Shown: positions 18,307 to 26,803 of the stretch, piece after piece
Layout: each line of letters begins with the position of its first letter
Numbering within the stretch: position 1 is the stretch's first letter
Source of the DNA: Alteromonas aestuariivivens
GTDB taxonomy: Bacteria; Pseudomonadota; Gammaproteobacteria; Enterobacterales; Alteromonadaceae
Direction of reading: 5' to 3'
Assembly (NCBI RefSeq): GCF_003367475.1
Contig: NZ_QRHA01000004.1
Coordinates: forward strand, 124,001 to 188,000
DNA: 64,000 bases
Program-made: the position numbers and the translations under genes
Notes under the pieces: generated by a model
Databases searched by the model: none
What the model saw: only the letters and a program-made list of their open reading frames with translations
Told to the model about the DNA's origin: nothing

Positions 18307-19038
18307 ATGTGGGTTCTTGCCCATCGGGGCGCCAGCAAGGCAGCACCGGAAAATACGCTTAAAGCCTTTCGGCTGGCCATTGAAAAGGGTGCCACCGGCA
18401 TTGAATTCGATACCTATCAGCTGGGTGAGCAGATTGTGGTGTTTCATGACCGCTGGCTTGACCGCACCACAAATGGCCACGGGCTGATTACGGCGCAGTC
18501 ATTTGAAGCACTGCGCCAGTTGGACGCCGGCGACGGTGAAGTGATCCCTACCCTGGCAGAAACCCTGGCACTGATGCCCGCGAATGCTCTGTGCAATATT
18601 GAAATTAAACATCTGACCGATGCAGCAGGCTGGCTAAAGACTCTCGATCTCGCTATGGCCGCCAGCTCACTGGATTACTCCAAGCTCATCCTGTCCTCAT
18701 TCAATCATACCTGGTTGCGGCAGTTGAAGAACCTGCGCCCTGAATTGCAGGTCGGAGCGCTGACGGCAACCTACCCGGAGAACGGCGCCGAGTTCGCCAC
18801 CCATCTGAGTGCGTATTCTCTGCATATGGATTTGGACGTAATCGACCAACACTATGTGACACAGGCTCAGCAGGCCGGGCTTAAGGTACTGGTTTACACG
18901 GTTGATCAAAAAGAGGATTTGCTTCTCATGGCTGACTGGGGAGTAGACGGCGTATTCACCAACGTACCAGAACTGGCAAAACAGGTGCTGGCTGAGCGGG
19001 TCGAATCGGCTCTTGCTCCCGGCACTGAAGAGAAATAG
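18307..19038 (+). CDS. ugpQ: Glycerophosphodiester phosphodiesterase
   Basis: 243 aa from the ATG at 18307, without a signal peptide, like cytosolic UgpQ. It hydrolyses glycerophosphodiesters to glycerol-3-phosphate and an alcohol. The GDPD core is HRGASKAAPENTLKAF (about 6-21, catalytic His-Arg), GIEFDTYQ (metal-binding Glu/Asp near 35), VFHDRWLDRTTNG (second catalytic His near 49), NIEIKH near 98, and VYTVDQKEDL followed by GVDGVFTN at the end. It follows the transporter by one base and may recycle phospholipid headgroups with psd. It is convergent with the MerC-like gene; their stops adjoin. Confidence 0.93.
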   Translation: MWVLAHRGASKAAPENTLKAFRLAIEKGATGIEFDTYQLGEQIVVFHDRWLDRTTNGHGLITAQSFEALRQLDAGDGEVIPTLAETLALMPANALCNIEIKHLTDAAGWLKTLDLAMAASSLDYSKLILSSFNHTWLRQLKNLRPELQVGALTATYPENGAEFATHLSAYSLHMDLDVIDQHYVTQAQQAGLKVLVYTVDQKEDLLLMADWGVDGVFTNVPELAKQVLAERVESALAPGTEEK

Positions 19039-19491
19039 TCAGTCGCTACCGCTTAAGGTAGGCGCAGACAAATCAGACGATACCGCCGATAAGGAACGTC
19101 TGTGCCCGCGGGGAGCCCAGGCACGAATCAGCTTCATGTTAAACCAGTGCCCGGCGACAATAAGCATGGCACCTATGGCAATGGTCAGCGGCTCGTAAGC
19201 TTCACCAAAGATGTCTTTAAACCAGTATATTGCGCCACCGGTTCCAAGCAGCACAACCGGATAATAGCGACCGTGATAACGCACAGCCCCCGACAACAGC
19301 GCAACCGCACCGATCATCAGGGATATGGATAGGATGGTGCGTTCAAACCACACCTGGGCAAAGAAGCTTGATGCAACTAGAGGAACCAACGGAATCAGAA
19401 CCGGAAGCGCAAGACAATGCACTGCACACAGCCCGGAGATCCATATCCCCAGTCGGTCCAGTTTGGTTGGATTGTCGGAAACCACACTCAT
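19039..19491 (-). CDS. MerC-domain membrane protein, candidate zinc-responsive
   Basis: 150 aa with four hydrophobic segments. The motif GLCAVHCLALPVL (about 20-32) carries the paired Cys of MerC-type mercury importers. Later segments are SISLMIGAVALLSGAV, YYPVVLLGTGGAIYWF and IAIGAMLIVAGHWFN. No mer genes are nearby (no merR, merA or merT), so mercury resistance is unlikely. A Zur-like operator covers its promoter region (19525-19537), which points to a role in zinc or related metal handling. The C-terminal tail is Ser-rich and soluble. Confidence 0.85.
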   Translation of the reverse strand: MSVVSDNPTKLDRLGIWISGLCAVHCLALPVLIPLVPLVASSFFAQVWFERTILSISLMIGAVALLSGAVRYHGRYYPVVLLGTGGAIYWFKDIFGEAYEPLTIAIGAMLIVAGHWFNMKLIRAWAPRGHRRSLSAVSSDLSAPTLSGSD

Positions 19492-19524
19492 TTCAATACC
19501 CGGTCACTACCGCAAAAAAACAAC

Positions 19525-19537
19525 GTTATAATATAAC
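19525..19537. promoter_or_regulatory. Zur-box-like palindrome upstream of the MerC-domain gene
   Basis: GTTATAATATAAC, extended to AACGTTATAATATAACATT (19522-19540), is a near-perfect palindrome matching the gammaproteobacterial Zur operator (GTTATAwTATAAC core). It lies 34-46 bases before the MerC-like ATG. On the minus strand TTGAAA followed 16 bases later by TATTAT would put the -10 box inside the palindrome, so bound Zur-Zn would block transcription. Confidence 0.75.
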
Positions 19538-19590
19538 ATTCGCGACCAATTTCAAAACCCGGATCGCATTTTAAGGCAAAAAATTGTCGA

Positions 19591-20385
19591 TTATTTGGGC
19601 GCGACGCTCGCGGCCGGAAGCGCCGAATGGTGTTGCTGGGGGCTTAATTGAGGCGTAAACAACTGACTTACAGGAACAAGCTGCACATCGAGGTCGGACA
19701 ACTGCTGCAGTGCAGTAGTCAGAAACCGCACAGTTTGGGGGTGAGGATGTGCAATCGCGATGGCCGTTCCCTGGCGGTGAGCCAATTCAACAAGCCGTTC
19801 AAATTGCTGCTGCATAAATTCCGGTGACTGCTGGTGGTCAATAAACACGTGGCGGCGGGCAACCGGCAACCCCAAATCACGGGCGGTTTGTTCCGCCACG
19901 GTCAGGGCAGTGGTGCGGCTGTCGACAAAAAACAGCTCCCGCTGCTTGAGTGCTTCCATCAATGCGATCATGGGCCCGGTTTCGCGGGTTAGTTTACTGC
20001 CCATATGATTATTTACCCCTATGGCATAGGGTACACTATTCAGCGCCGACTCAAGGGTGGCCTGAATGCGCTTTGGCTGCATATCTGCGGTAAGAGCTTT
20101 TGGGCCAAGTTTTTTGCCACTCTCGGCTTCCATGGGCATGTGCAGCATTACATCCCGCCCCTGGGCGTAAGCCTGTTCCGATAAGCTGGCAGACAACGGA
20201 GTATCCGGAAGAATTGAGAACGCCACTTCTGCCGGTAACGACAGAGCCTGGGAATCACTCAACCGATAACCCATATCATCGAGGATAACAGCCACCTTGG
20301 GCGCGGCCGAAACGGAAAACGAAGTACCAACAACAATCAGGCCGGCAAGAATCTTATTTTTTAATTTGGTGAGGATAATTTTCAC
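19591..20385 (-). CDS. yibQ: Divergent polysaccharide deacetylase family protein (YibQ)
   Basis: 264 aa, exported (signal peptide ILAGLIVVGTSFSVSA after a basic start). Family motifs: VAVILDDMGYRLSDSQALSLPAEVAFSILPDTP (about 31-63), RDVMLHMPMEA near 76, GVNNHMGSKLT near 122 and FVDSRTTALT near 152, with HPHPQT near 212. These match the DUF610/divergent polysaccharide deacetylase fold, an NodB-like fold of unproven activity. The GTG start has AAGG upstream. It is downstream of envC, as in E. coli, though the S41 protease gene sometimes found between them is absent. Confidence 0.93.
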   Translation of the reverse strand: MKIILTKLKNKILAGLIVVGTSFSVSAAPKVAVILDDMGYRLSDSQALSLPAEVAFSILPDTPLSASLSEQAYAQGRDVMLHMPMEAESGKKLGPKALTADMQPKRIQATLESALNSVPYAIGVNNHMGSKLTRETGPMIALMEALKQRELFFVDSRTTALTVAEQTARDLGLPVARRHVFIDHQQSPEFMQQQFERLVELAHRQGTAIAIAHPHPQTVRFLTTALQQLSDLDVQLVPVSQLFTPQLSPQQHHSALPAASVAPK

Positions 20386-20544
20386 ACAGGCCTTCTATAA
20401 TCGGTGTCACTGGCAGTATTTCGCCGCCAAGGATATCAGGCCAGGGCACCAAATTGAATTTTTTGCTCCACTGGCAGGTATGCACTGCCATACAGCTTGC
20501 TGTGCACTGAACTGGAATCAGCCAGCTGCATCCGGGCCCTCAGG

Positions 20545-21696
20545 CTACTTCGCCAGCCAGGTAGTAGGGTCAAGCGCCTTGCCTTTATGGCGTATTTCAA
20601 AATACAGATTCGGATAGCTCTGGCCACCACTCTGGCCCACCAGGGCTATGGTGTCACCTTCTGCCACCAGATCACCGGCCTGTTTGAGAAGCGCCTGATT
20701 GTGGCCGTAGACTGTCATATAGCCGTCACCGTGATCGATAATGGTTACAAGGCCAAAGCCCTTGAGCCAGTCTGCGTAAAGGATCCTTCCATGGGAAATG
20801 GATTTCACTGAACTGCCTTCAGCCCCTTCAATGATGATCCCCTTCCAGCGCACCTGCCCCTGTCTGCGATTTCCGAACAGATCACGCAACCGGCCACTGG
20901 CCGGTGGCTTAAGCTTACCTTTAAGTTTGGACAACCCGGACAATTCGGTTTTGGCTCGCTCGGCCTGCCGACGTGCGGTTTCTATGGCTTCCATCAGTGC
21001 CCGTTCACTGGCCTGCAACTGGGCCACCTGCTCGGCGTCGGAAGCAATTTGCTTGTTCAGTTTTGCCAGGGTTTGCTTGCGATCACTTTGACGGGTCAGC
21101 AACACCGCCTGCTGTTCCTTTTGCTTAGTCAGCAGCGCGGCCAATTCAGCGGCTTTCTGCTCCAGACGTGCATTCACCGTTTCCAGTTCTTCCACATTGC
21201 TGCGAAACCGGCTGATTTCCTGCTGCCTTGCTTTACTGAGGTACTGGTAGTAAGTGAGTACTCGCTCAAATGTGGTGGCTTCATCCTGATAAAACAGCAT
21301 TTTGGCATAATCATAATGCCCGGCCATAAAGGCACTGCGCAGCTGGCTGGCGAGTAATGATTGCTGTTGAACAATAGCCGTTTTCAGCTCCGACTGCTGT
21401 TTCCGCAGCACCGTTTGTTCCTTACGGTTTTCTGCCAGCTGGGATTCGGTTTTGTTAAGCTGGCTGGCAACGCGGCCAATTTCAACTTCCGATTTTTTCA
21501 GAATATCCTGAAGTTGCTCGGCGTCGGCTTTATTTTCCGCCAGTTCCTGTTGCCTGGCCTTGAGCTCAGCCTGCAGTTCTGCCAGCCGGGACTGCTGATC
21601 ATCCTGGGCAGATGCCGGAGCCAGCCACAGACCGCAAATCAAAAACAGCACACTGATGTGTGTTGTAAGAGGTTGGCGGTACTGCTTGATGATCAT
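20545..21696 (-). CDS. envC: EnvC, murein hydrolase activator
   Basis: 383 aa. Signal peptide to about residue 30 (PASA), then a long coiled coil (about 33-250, rich in Q/E/K/R heptads) and a C-terminal LytM (M23-like) domain: SVKSISHGRILYADWLKGFGLVTIIDHGDGYMTVYGHNQALLKQAGDLV and GGQSYPNLYFEIRHKGKALDP. The zinc ligands of active LytM enzymes are incomplete, as in E. coli EnvC, which activates AmiA/AmiB at the septum rather than cutting murein. It is recruited by FtsEX. The gpmM/gpmI gene that precedes envC in E. coli is absent; yibN follows divergently. Confidence 0.95.
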   Translation of the reverse strand: MIIKQYRQPLTTHISVLFLICGLWLAPASAQDDQQSRLAELQAELKARQQELAENKADAEQLQDILKKSEVEIGRVASQLNKTESQLAENRKEQTVLRKQQSELKTAIVQQQSLLASQLRSAFMAGHYDYAKMLFYQDEATTFERVLTYYQYLSKARQQEISRFRSNVEELETVNARLEQKAAELAALLTKQKEQQAVLLTRQSDRKQTLAKLNKQIASDAEQVAQLQASERALMEAIETARRQAERAKTELSGLSKLKGKLKPPASGRLRDLFGNRRQGQVRWKGIIIEGAEGSSVKSISHGRILYADWLKGFGLVTIIDHGDGYMTVYGHNQALLKQAGDLVAEGDTIALVGQSGGQSYPNLYFEIRHKGKALDPTTWLAK

Positions 21697-21887
21697 GACA
21701 ATTTTAGTCTGGTGAAGAATCCAGACGACATTTCAACAGTTTTTTATCCTGCCAGCAAGTCAGCCACCCACACCAGTCAGCAATTCCTGACTGGCAGCGA
21801 AATCAACGCCAGACTGGTTTCTGTGCGTTTTTTCTATATACTTTGCAGTCATTTTTAATATTGGTCTGCATATAAAGGTTAGTGGTA

Positions 21888-22313
21888 ATGGATCAGCTTA
21901 TCGAGTTTGCAAGTAATCACGTATTTCTTGCCGGTATCTGGGTAGCATTGGTGGTGATGCTGGTATTCAGCTTCATCAGCGGATGGACATCTCCGGTGAA
22001 GGAGGTGAGTACCCACGAAATGACACAACTCATCAATAAAAAGGATGCCGTTGTACTGGATACCCGACCTGCAAAAGATTTTAAAACCGGGCACATTCTG
22101 GGCGCCCGTCAGCTTGGGGCGGAAGAATTGCGTACCCGGGACTTCAAGAAGCTTGAAAAATTCAAAGCCCAACCCATTATTGTGGTATGTGCAATGGGCA
22201 ACAGTGCCCGTGCAGTAGCCGCTTCACTGGCCAAGGCCGGATTCAGCGAAGTAACCATCCTCAAAGGCGGCATGAATGCCTGGCAAAGCGCTGGGTTGCC
22301 GGTTGCGAAGTAG
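21888..22313 (+). CDS. yibN: Membrane-anchored rhodanese-domain protein (YibN)
   Basis: 141 aa. One N-terminal membrane helix (FLAGIWVALVVMLVFSFISG) anchors a cytoplasmic rhodanese domain: LDTRPAKDFKTGHILGARQL, and the active-site loop CAMGNSAR with the catalytic Cys near residue 104, then GFSEVTILKGGMNAWQSAGLP. The loop length of six suggests a sulfurtransferase-type rather than a phosphatase-type site. The ATG at 21888 is preferred to an upstream in-frame GTG. It begins the rightward yibN-grxC-secB-gpsA operon, the same order as in E. coli. Confidence 0.95.
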   Translation: MDQLIEFASNHVFLAGIWVALVVMLVFSFISGWTSPVKEVSTHEMTQLINKKDAVVLDTRPAKDFKTGHILGARQLGAEELRTRDFKKLEKFKAQPIIVVCAMGNSARAVAASLAKAGFSEVTILKGGMNAWQSAGLPVAK

Positions 22314-22322
22314 GGCCAGACC

Positions 22323-22580
22323 TTGAGCAAAGTTGAAATGTACACCAAAGGGCACTGCCCTTACTGCCATCATGCCAAGGCGCTACTGGCACAAAAAGGC
22401 GTAGCAATTGAAGAGTATGCAATTGATGTAAACCCCTCACTACGCAATGAAATGATCGAGCGAGCCAATGGCGGCTGGACCGTCCCGCAGATTTTTATCA
22501 ACAATCAGCACATTGGTGGTTGTGACGATCTGGTTTCGCTGGAACGACAAAATAAACTGGACAACCTGCTTAACGCGTAA
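22323..22580 (+). CDS. grxC: Glutaredoxin 3
   Basis: 85 aa from a TTG start; the N-terminal MSKVEMYTK aligns with MANVEIYTK of E. coli Grx3, so TTG is preferred to the ATG six codons later. The dithiol active site is CPYCHHAK (Cys 12 and 15), the cis-Pro is in TVPQIFIN, and the glutathione-binding GGCDDL follows. It reduces glutathione mixed disulfides and can donate to ribonucleotide reductase. It is 9 bases after yibN. Confidence 0.96.
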   Translation: MSKVEMYTKGHCPYCHHAKALLAQKGVAIEEYAIDVNPSLRNEMIERANGGWTVPQIFINNQHIGGCDDLVSLERQNKLDNLLNA

Positions 22581-22621
22581 TGGGTTAGGCGTCAGGCTCC
22601 AAAAAACGATTAGGACGTATC

Positions 22622-23134
22622 ATGGCTGAAGAAAATCAAGCTAACATCGACGGCGAAGCCGGACAACAGGCGCAGGGCGCACAATTCAATATCCAGCGCA
22701 TCTATACAAAAGATATCTCTTTTGAATCACCTAACGCGCCGGCAATTTTCACCAAAGAGTGGAAACCCGATGTAAAACTGGATCTGGATACCAGCACTCA
22801 TCGTATCGACGAACATACATTTGAAGTAGTGTTGTCTGTCACCGTAACTGCCAGCATCGGCGAAGAAACGGCGTTTTTGTGCGAAGTACAACAGGCAGGT
22901 ATATTCCAGATTGGTGAAATGCCAGAGCCAAACAAGGCGCACATGTTGGGCTCATTCTGCCCCAACGTTCTGTTCCCGTATGCCCGTGAGGCCATTTCCA
23001 ACCTGGTTAACCGTGGAACCTTCCCTCCACTGAACCTGGCTCCGGTTAACTTTGACGCGATTTTTGCTGCGTACCTGCAAAAACGTGCACAACAAGCGCA
23101 GGGCGAAGAACAGGCCCCGACGCTAAACGCCTGA
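22622..23134 (+). CDS. secB: SecB, protein-export chaperone
   Basis: 170 aa, acidic, a little longer than E. coli SecB (155). Core motifs [22 protein letters not shown] (about 22-43), [27 protein letters not shown], and [40 protein letters not shown] are characteristic. SecB is a tetramer that holds precursors unfolded and hands them to SecA. It lies between grxC and gpsA as in E. coli, and the Gln-rich C-terminal tail ([12 protein letters not shown]) is variable. Confidence 0.97.
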   Translation: MAEENQANIDGEAGQQAQGAQFNIQRIYTKDISFESPNAPAIFTKEWKPDVKLDLDTSTHRIDEHTFEVVLSVTVTASIGEETAFLCEVQQAGIFQIGEMPEPNKAHMLGSFCPNVLFPYAREAISNLVNRGTFPPLNLAPVNFDAIFAAYLQKRAQQAQGEEQAPTLNA

Positions 23135-23139
23135 ACCCT

Positions 23140-24147
23140 GTGAGCATGAATTCGCAGGCAGTCACTGTCATTGGGGCGGGGTCGTACGGCACCGCCCTTG
23201 CTTTTTGTCTGGCCCGCAATGGCAACTCGACCATCTTGTGGGGGCGAGACCCGCAACACATGGCCGAATTGGCCGAGCAACGTGAAAACGCCCGTTATCT
23301 TCCCGGCGCAAAGTTTCCTGAAACACTGGAGGTTGAAGCAGACCTGCATAAAGCCGTTGCCGCCAGCCGTTACATCCTGGTAGTTGTTCCCAGCCACGCT
23401 TTCCATCAATTGCTCGATACCATAAAGCCTATGCTCACTGGCGAGCATCGCATTATTTGGGCAACTAAAGGGCTGGAGCCCGGCTCCGGGCGGTTACTGC
23501 GCGATGTCGCCATTGAAGTGTTGGGCGATCAGACTCCGTTGGCGGTTTTATCAGGCCCCACCTTCGCCAAAGAGATGGCCGCTGGTCTGCCAACCGCTAT
23601 TTCGCTTTCCTCTACCGACGAACAGTTGGTTAATGACTTCGCTGCAAAATTGCATTGCTCCCGTTCTTTCAGGGTGTACAAAAACCCTGATTTCATTGGC
23701 GTGCAACTGGGCGGCGCGGTTAAAAATGTTATTGCCATCGGAGCAGGCCTGGCCGATGGCCTGGGCTTTGGCGCCAACGCCCGTACGGCACTGATCACCC
23801 GTGGCCTTGCAGAACTCACCCGTTTGGGTGTGAAAGTGGGTGCACAGGCGGAAACCTTTATGGGTATGGCCGGATTGGGCGACCTGGTGTTGACTTGCAC
23901 CGACAACCAGTCCCGAAACCGTCGGTTTGGTTTAGCATTGGGACAGGGAAAAAGCGTCGAACAGGCAATGCAGGAAATCGGGCAGGTGGTTGAAGGCTAC
24001 CGAAATACCGAAGAAGTGCATGTTCTGGCCAAACGTTATGAGGTCGAGATGCCCATCTGTGAGCAGATTTACCAGGTGCTTTATCAGGGTAAATCCCCCC
24101 GCGATGCAGCCATGGCACTGTTAAGCAGAGACCTGAAAAGCGAATAG
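23140..24147 (+). CDS. gpsA: Glycerol-3-phosphate dehydrogenase [NAD(P)+]
   Basis: 335 aa from GTG (the ATG two codons later is equally possible; neither has a clear Shine-Dalgarno sequence). It reduces dihydroxyacetone phosphate to sn-glycerol-3-phosphate for phospholipid synthesis. The Rossmann motif is [19 protein letters not shown] (about 10-28), with [14 protein letters not shown] near 107, [17 protein letters not shown] near 136, the catalytic Lys in [33 protein letters not shown] near 190-222, and [19 protein letters not shown] near 244. cysE, which follows gpsA in E. coli, is missing here. Confidence 0.97.
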   Translation: MSMNSQAVTVIGAGSYGTALAFCLARNGNSTILWGRDPQHMAELAEQRENARYLPGAKFPETLEVEADLHKAVAASRYILVVVPSHAFHQLLDTIKPMLTGEHRIIWATKGLEPGSGRLLRDVAIEVLGDQTPLAVLSGPTFAKEMAAGLPTAISLSSTDEQLVNDFAAKLHCSRSFRVYKNPDFIGVQLGGAVKNVIAIGAGLADGLGFGANARTALITRGLAELTRLGVKVGAQAETFMGMAGLGDLVLTCTDNQSRNRRFGLALGQGKSVEQAMQEIGQVVEGYRNTEEVHVLAKRYEVEMPICEQIYQVLYQGKSPRDAAMALLSRDLKSE

Positions 24148-24165
24148 GCTTATTTGCCCCCTGTC

Positions 24166-24420
24166 TCAGAGCAAAGATTCATTCTGCGTTACCGGGCGGC
24201 CCCCTGCCGCCCGATATACATCCACCGCCGCGCGTATTGCATCCCGATTGCTGCACCCGGACACCCTGACGGACACAAACGGTAAATTTGCCGACTTACT
24301 CTGGCGGAGCAGAAGTTGCGCCCGCAGGATTCGCAACCTGCTATCCTCAGGAGAATAATTCTGCCCCTCCAGTTCCTGCATCAGCAGGTTCAATTCGGGG
24401 GATTCGAACTCACGCCACAA
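24166..24420 (-). CDS. Small hypothetical ORF downstream of gpsA
   Basis: 84 codons from a TTG start that directly follows an in-frame stop; no good Shine-Dalgarno sequence. The sequence LRILRAQLLLRQSKSANLPFVSVRVSGCSNRDAIRAAVDVYRAAGG looks protein-like (amphipathic helices, Ala/Arg-rich), but I do not recognise a family. It may be a remnant or a small real gene, perhaps beginning further upstream with a frameshift. It is convergent with gpsA. Confidence 0.35.
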   Translation of the reverse strand: MWREFESPELNLLMQELEGQNYSPEDSRLRILRAQLLLRQSKSANLPFVSVRVSGCSNRDAIRAAVDVYRAAGGRPVTQNESLL

Positions 24421-24912
24421 GGCCTAATCAATTCGAACAGACGCTCAGGCCTCTCTTTTCAGCTCCACAGATTCCTGCGATCCCAGCCGCTCTGCATCTG
24501 ATATGGCGTATAGCTGCATCCGCCAAGGAACATCCATACAACGGCCATACTCAACAGATAGTTTACATTCAACTCTCTGCCAGCGCTTCTATCGGATTTA
24601 ATCGGGCGGTATTATGTGCCAGGACGTAGGCGTTATCTGTCGTACAATCGAATGGTAGCGCCTGCGGGCATTTCCCAGAGTAGAGAAAAACACCGGCATT
24701 GCGCTCAGCCCGAATTTGGGCCAGCTCAAGTTGGGCACGAATTGAGAGTGAATGCCTAAGTTAACTGACCGCAATGCGGCCGCCACCTGTTTTTACACTT
24801 TTTTTACGTTTGATGGGGTACCAAAATCGCGTCAGAACACAAGTTTAAATCGTGGTTCTGGAAAGAAAACTACCTCCAATTGCTTTCAATTTGTGGATGG
24901 CAACCGATGAGT
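24421..24912. other. Intergenic gap without a recognised gene
   Basis: About 490 bases downstream of trmL. Short ORFs on both strands do not resemble known proteins. A GTTCGAATCC string (minus strand, near 24400) looks like a tRNA T-loop but no tRNA fold fits around it. Codon patterns suggest this may be decayed coding sequence; cysE would be expected about here by synteny with E. coli, but I cannot recognise any of it. Confidence 0.4.
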
Positions 24913-25377
24913 TCAGCAAGCGCCCGGGTAACCGAGCTGTCGCCAGCTTTCGTAAACAAATACGCTGACTGCATTGGATAGATTCATGCTCCGGCTATTT
25001 GGCAACATGGGAATTCGTACTCTCTGCTCGGGCGGAAGTGACTGGATATAGTCGTCCGGCAATCCACGACTTTCCGGCCCAAAGATCAGGGCATCGCCGG
25101 GTGCAAATGTTACATCGCTGTGAAAAGATTTCCCCTTGGTTGTGCAGGCAAACTGCCTTTTTGGTGCACAGGCTTGCAGGTATGCCTGCAGGCTGGGGTG
25201 GCGCGTAACATGGGCAAACTCGTGGTAATCCAACCCGGCGCGACGCACCCGCTTGTCATCCCACTCAAACCCGAGAGGCTCTATCAGATGCAGGGCGTAG
25301 CCACTGTTGGCACACAGCCGAATGATGTTGCCGGTATTGGGTGGAATTTCCGGTTGGTACAGCACGATATCCAGCAT
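24913..25377 (-). CDS. trmL: TrmL, tRNA (cytidine/uridine-34 2'-O)-methyltransferase
   Basis: 154 aa SPOUT-class methyltransferase that modifies the wobble base of tRNA-Leu. Motifs: [22 protein letters not shown] (about 5-26), [24 protein letters not shown] (31-54), and the trefoil-knot AdoMet site FGPESRGLP with [22 protein letters not shown] near 120-143. In E. coli trmL also lies between the gpsA-cysE block and the cpx genes. Confidence 0.97.
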   Translation of the reverse strand: MLDIVLYQPEIPPNTGNIIRLCANSGYALHLIEPLGFEWDDKRVRRAGLDYHEFAHVTRHPSLQAYLQACAPKRQFACTTKGKSFHSDVTFAPGDALIFGPESRGLPDDYIQSLPPEQRVRIPMLPNSRSMNLSNAVSVFVYESWRQLGYPGAC

Positions 25378-25452
25378 AATGTTTATAGCCTGAAACTAAA
25401 TCGGCGCAAAGCATAGGCGGATTCAGCCGCTAACTCAAGCCCGGCTTCCGGG

Positions 25453-25674
25453 CTAACGTGCTTTTACAATGCGGGTTGCGGGCTTAAACTCCAGCGTTGA
25501 GTCGTTGGAAGAGTGGATTGCTCTTCCGCTCAATGCCAGAGGTGCCCAAAAGGTTGCAGGGTAATGCGAGGGCAACTGCTCCCCACCATGCAAAGAAGGG
25601 CCATATACCGCTGACAGGGTTTGAGAATCACAACTACTGAGTGGCATAGTTGCCAGAACTGCCTGATTTTTCAT
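25453..25674 (-). CDS. Small hypothetical protein, 73 aa
   Basis: The ATG at 25674 has an excellent Shine-Dalgarno sequence (AAGGAAG, 6 bases upstream), better than any alternative. The product MKNQAVLATMPLSSC...FKPATRIVKAR is polar, Ser/Pro-rich, with no membrane segment or known motif. A perfect 7-bp hairpin (AGCCCGG/CCGGGCT, 25438-25454) sits on the stop codon but lacks a U-run. It lies between pldB and trmL. I do not recognise a family. Confidence 0.5.
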   Translation of the reverse strand: MKNQAVLATMPLSSCDSQTLSAVYGPSLHGGEQLPSHYPATFWAPLALSGRAIHSSNDSTLEFKPATRIVKAR

Positions 25675-25834
25675 TCGAACTTCCTTTCGAGCTATTCGGT
25701 TGCACTTACCAGTACGACAAATCCATTTGCCTGGTGACGAAAATGCGCAGCTCAACTGCGTTATTTACATCTCAAAGATTGTACTGCAGTTCTTGTACCG
25801 CTTTTTACATTAGCAGAAAGATGGGAAGTTGTGG

Positions 25835-26803
25835 TTAGTCTTCAGCGATAAAATCCATCGCCAGCGTCAATGCCTCGTTGCGGTGTGAGTCAGTTTCAAT
25901 GAACAGTTCGTGTCGGGCATGTTCAACAACATGGAAGCGGCCATCCGGAAACAGGTCGGCCACGCGTTTCTGGCGGCGATTGTCCACCACCGAGTCAGAC
26001 CCGGCGCTCAGCACCAGCGCAGGTATTGCCAGGAGGTGTGCGTTACTTTCAACTTCAGCCATTCCCCGGTGTGCAGCATGCAACCATTCGCTGGTGACTC
26101 CCCCCAGCTGAATTTCCGGTTTCGCCGCATAGAGTTCACGAAATATCCGATAGCGAACTGCACTGTGAGTCAGTTTGTTCAACCCAAAGGGGGCAGGCGC
26201 ATATGGTTTCTGGCCAAAAAAATACCCTGCAGACTGGCGACGGACCCGGTTTACCAGCAGCCAATAGCCTATTACACCGCTCGCCATCCAGCCCGGCATT
26301 GCAGGCCTGATACCAAACATTGGTGCACTCACTACAATACGCCGGAAAAGATCCGGTTCTCTGAGTGCAGCCAGAACGCCTATTGCTCCACCCATGGAAT
26401 GACACAGCAGGTGCAGCGGGAGCCTTGTCCTCACTCTTACCTGTTGGTGAACAAAACTGATTAAGTCATCCACATAGTCGTTAAAATTTGCGACATATCC
26501 ATGATGATGATCGCTGGTCATCCGCTCAGACAGCCCCTGGCCACGGTGATCACAAATAAACACTCCCAGACCATTACTGAATAAATCAAACACCAACTCT
26601 TTATATTTCAGCAGGGATTCAATTCGCCCTGAACTGATCACCACCACTCGCTCACAGCCCTTTGGTAGGCTCCAGGCATAATTGAGCCTTACGCCGTGCT
26701 TGCCCAGCCAGTGTCCACTGTGAACCTGAGATTGCCAGAACGGTTCTATGCTCTGCCGATACGTCTCTTCCAGTTGCTGCTCTGAGGTCAGGTTCCAGAC
26801 CAT
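25835..26803 (-). CDS. pldB: Alpha/beta hydrolase, lysophospholipase L2-like
   Basis: 322 aa. The serine-hydrolase nucleophile elbow is CHSMGG (near residue 135), the oxyanion/strand region is VVVISSGRIESLLKYKELVFDL, the hallmark CDHRGQGLSERM is near 92, the acidic residue is in LSAGSDSVVDNRRQ near 270, and the catalytic His is in EHARHELFIE near 297. This is the monoacylglycerol lipase/PldB pattern; PldB hydrolyses lysophospholipids at the inner membrane. Its ATG overlaps the cpxA stop by 16 bases, so it belongs to the cpxR-cpxA transcript and may be an envelope-stress effector. Confidence 0.85.
   Translation of the reverse strand: MVWNLTSEQQLEETYRQSIEPFWQSQVHSGHWLGKHGVRLNYAWSLPKGCERVVVISSGRIESLLKYKELVFDLFSNGLGVFICDHRGQGLSERMTSDHHHGYVANFNDYVDDLISFVHQQVRVRTRLPLHLLCHSMGGAIGVLAALREPDLFRRIVVSAPMFGIRPAMPGWMASGVIGYWLLVNRVRRQSAGYFFGQKPYAPAPFGLNKLTHSAVRYRIFRELYAAKPEIQLGGVTSEWLHAAHRGMAEVESNAHLLAIPALVLSAGSDSVVDNRRQKRVADLFPDGRFHVVEHARHELFIETDSHRNEALTLAMDFIAED

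Noticed and set aside
24380..24440. tRNA-like T-loop string GTTCGAATCC
   Set aside because: No acceptor or anticodon stems can be built around it; two mismatches in the T-stem.
24288..24629. Forward ORF of 113 codons near the gap after gpsA
   Set aside because: Antisense to the small reverse ORF, low complexity and without any recognisable motif.
25438..25454. Hairpin at the 73-aa ORF stop codon as a terminator
   Set aside because: AGCCCGG/CCGGGCT stem lacks a U-run in either direction.
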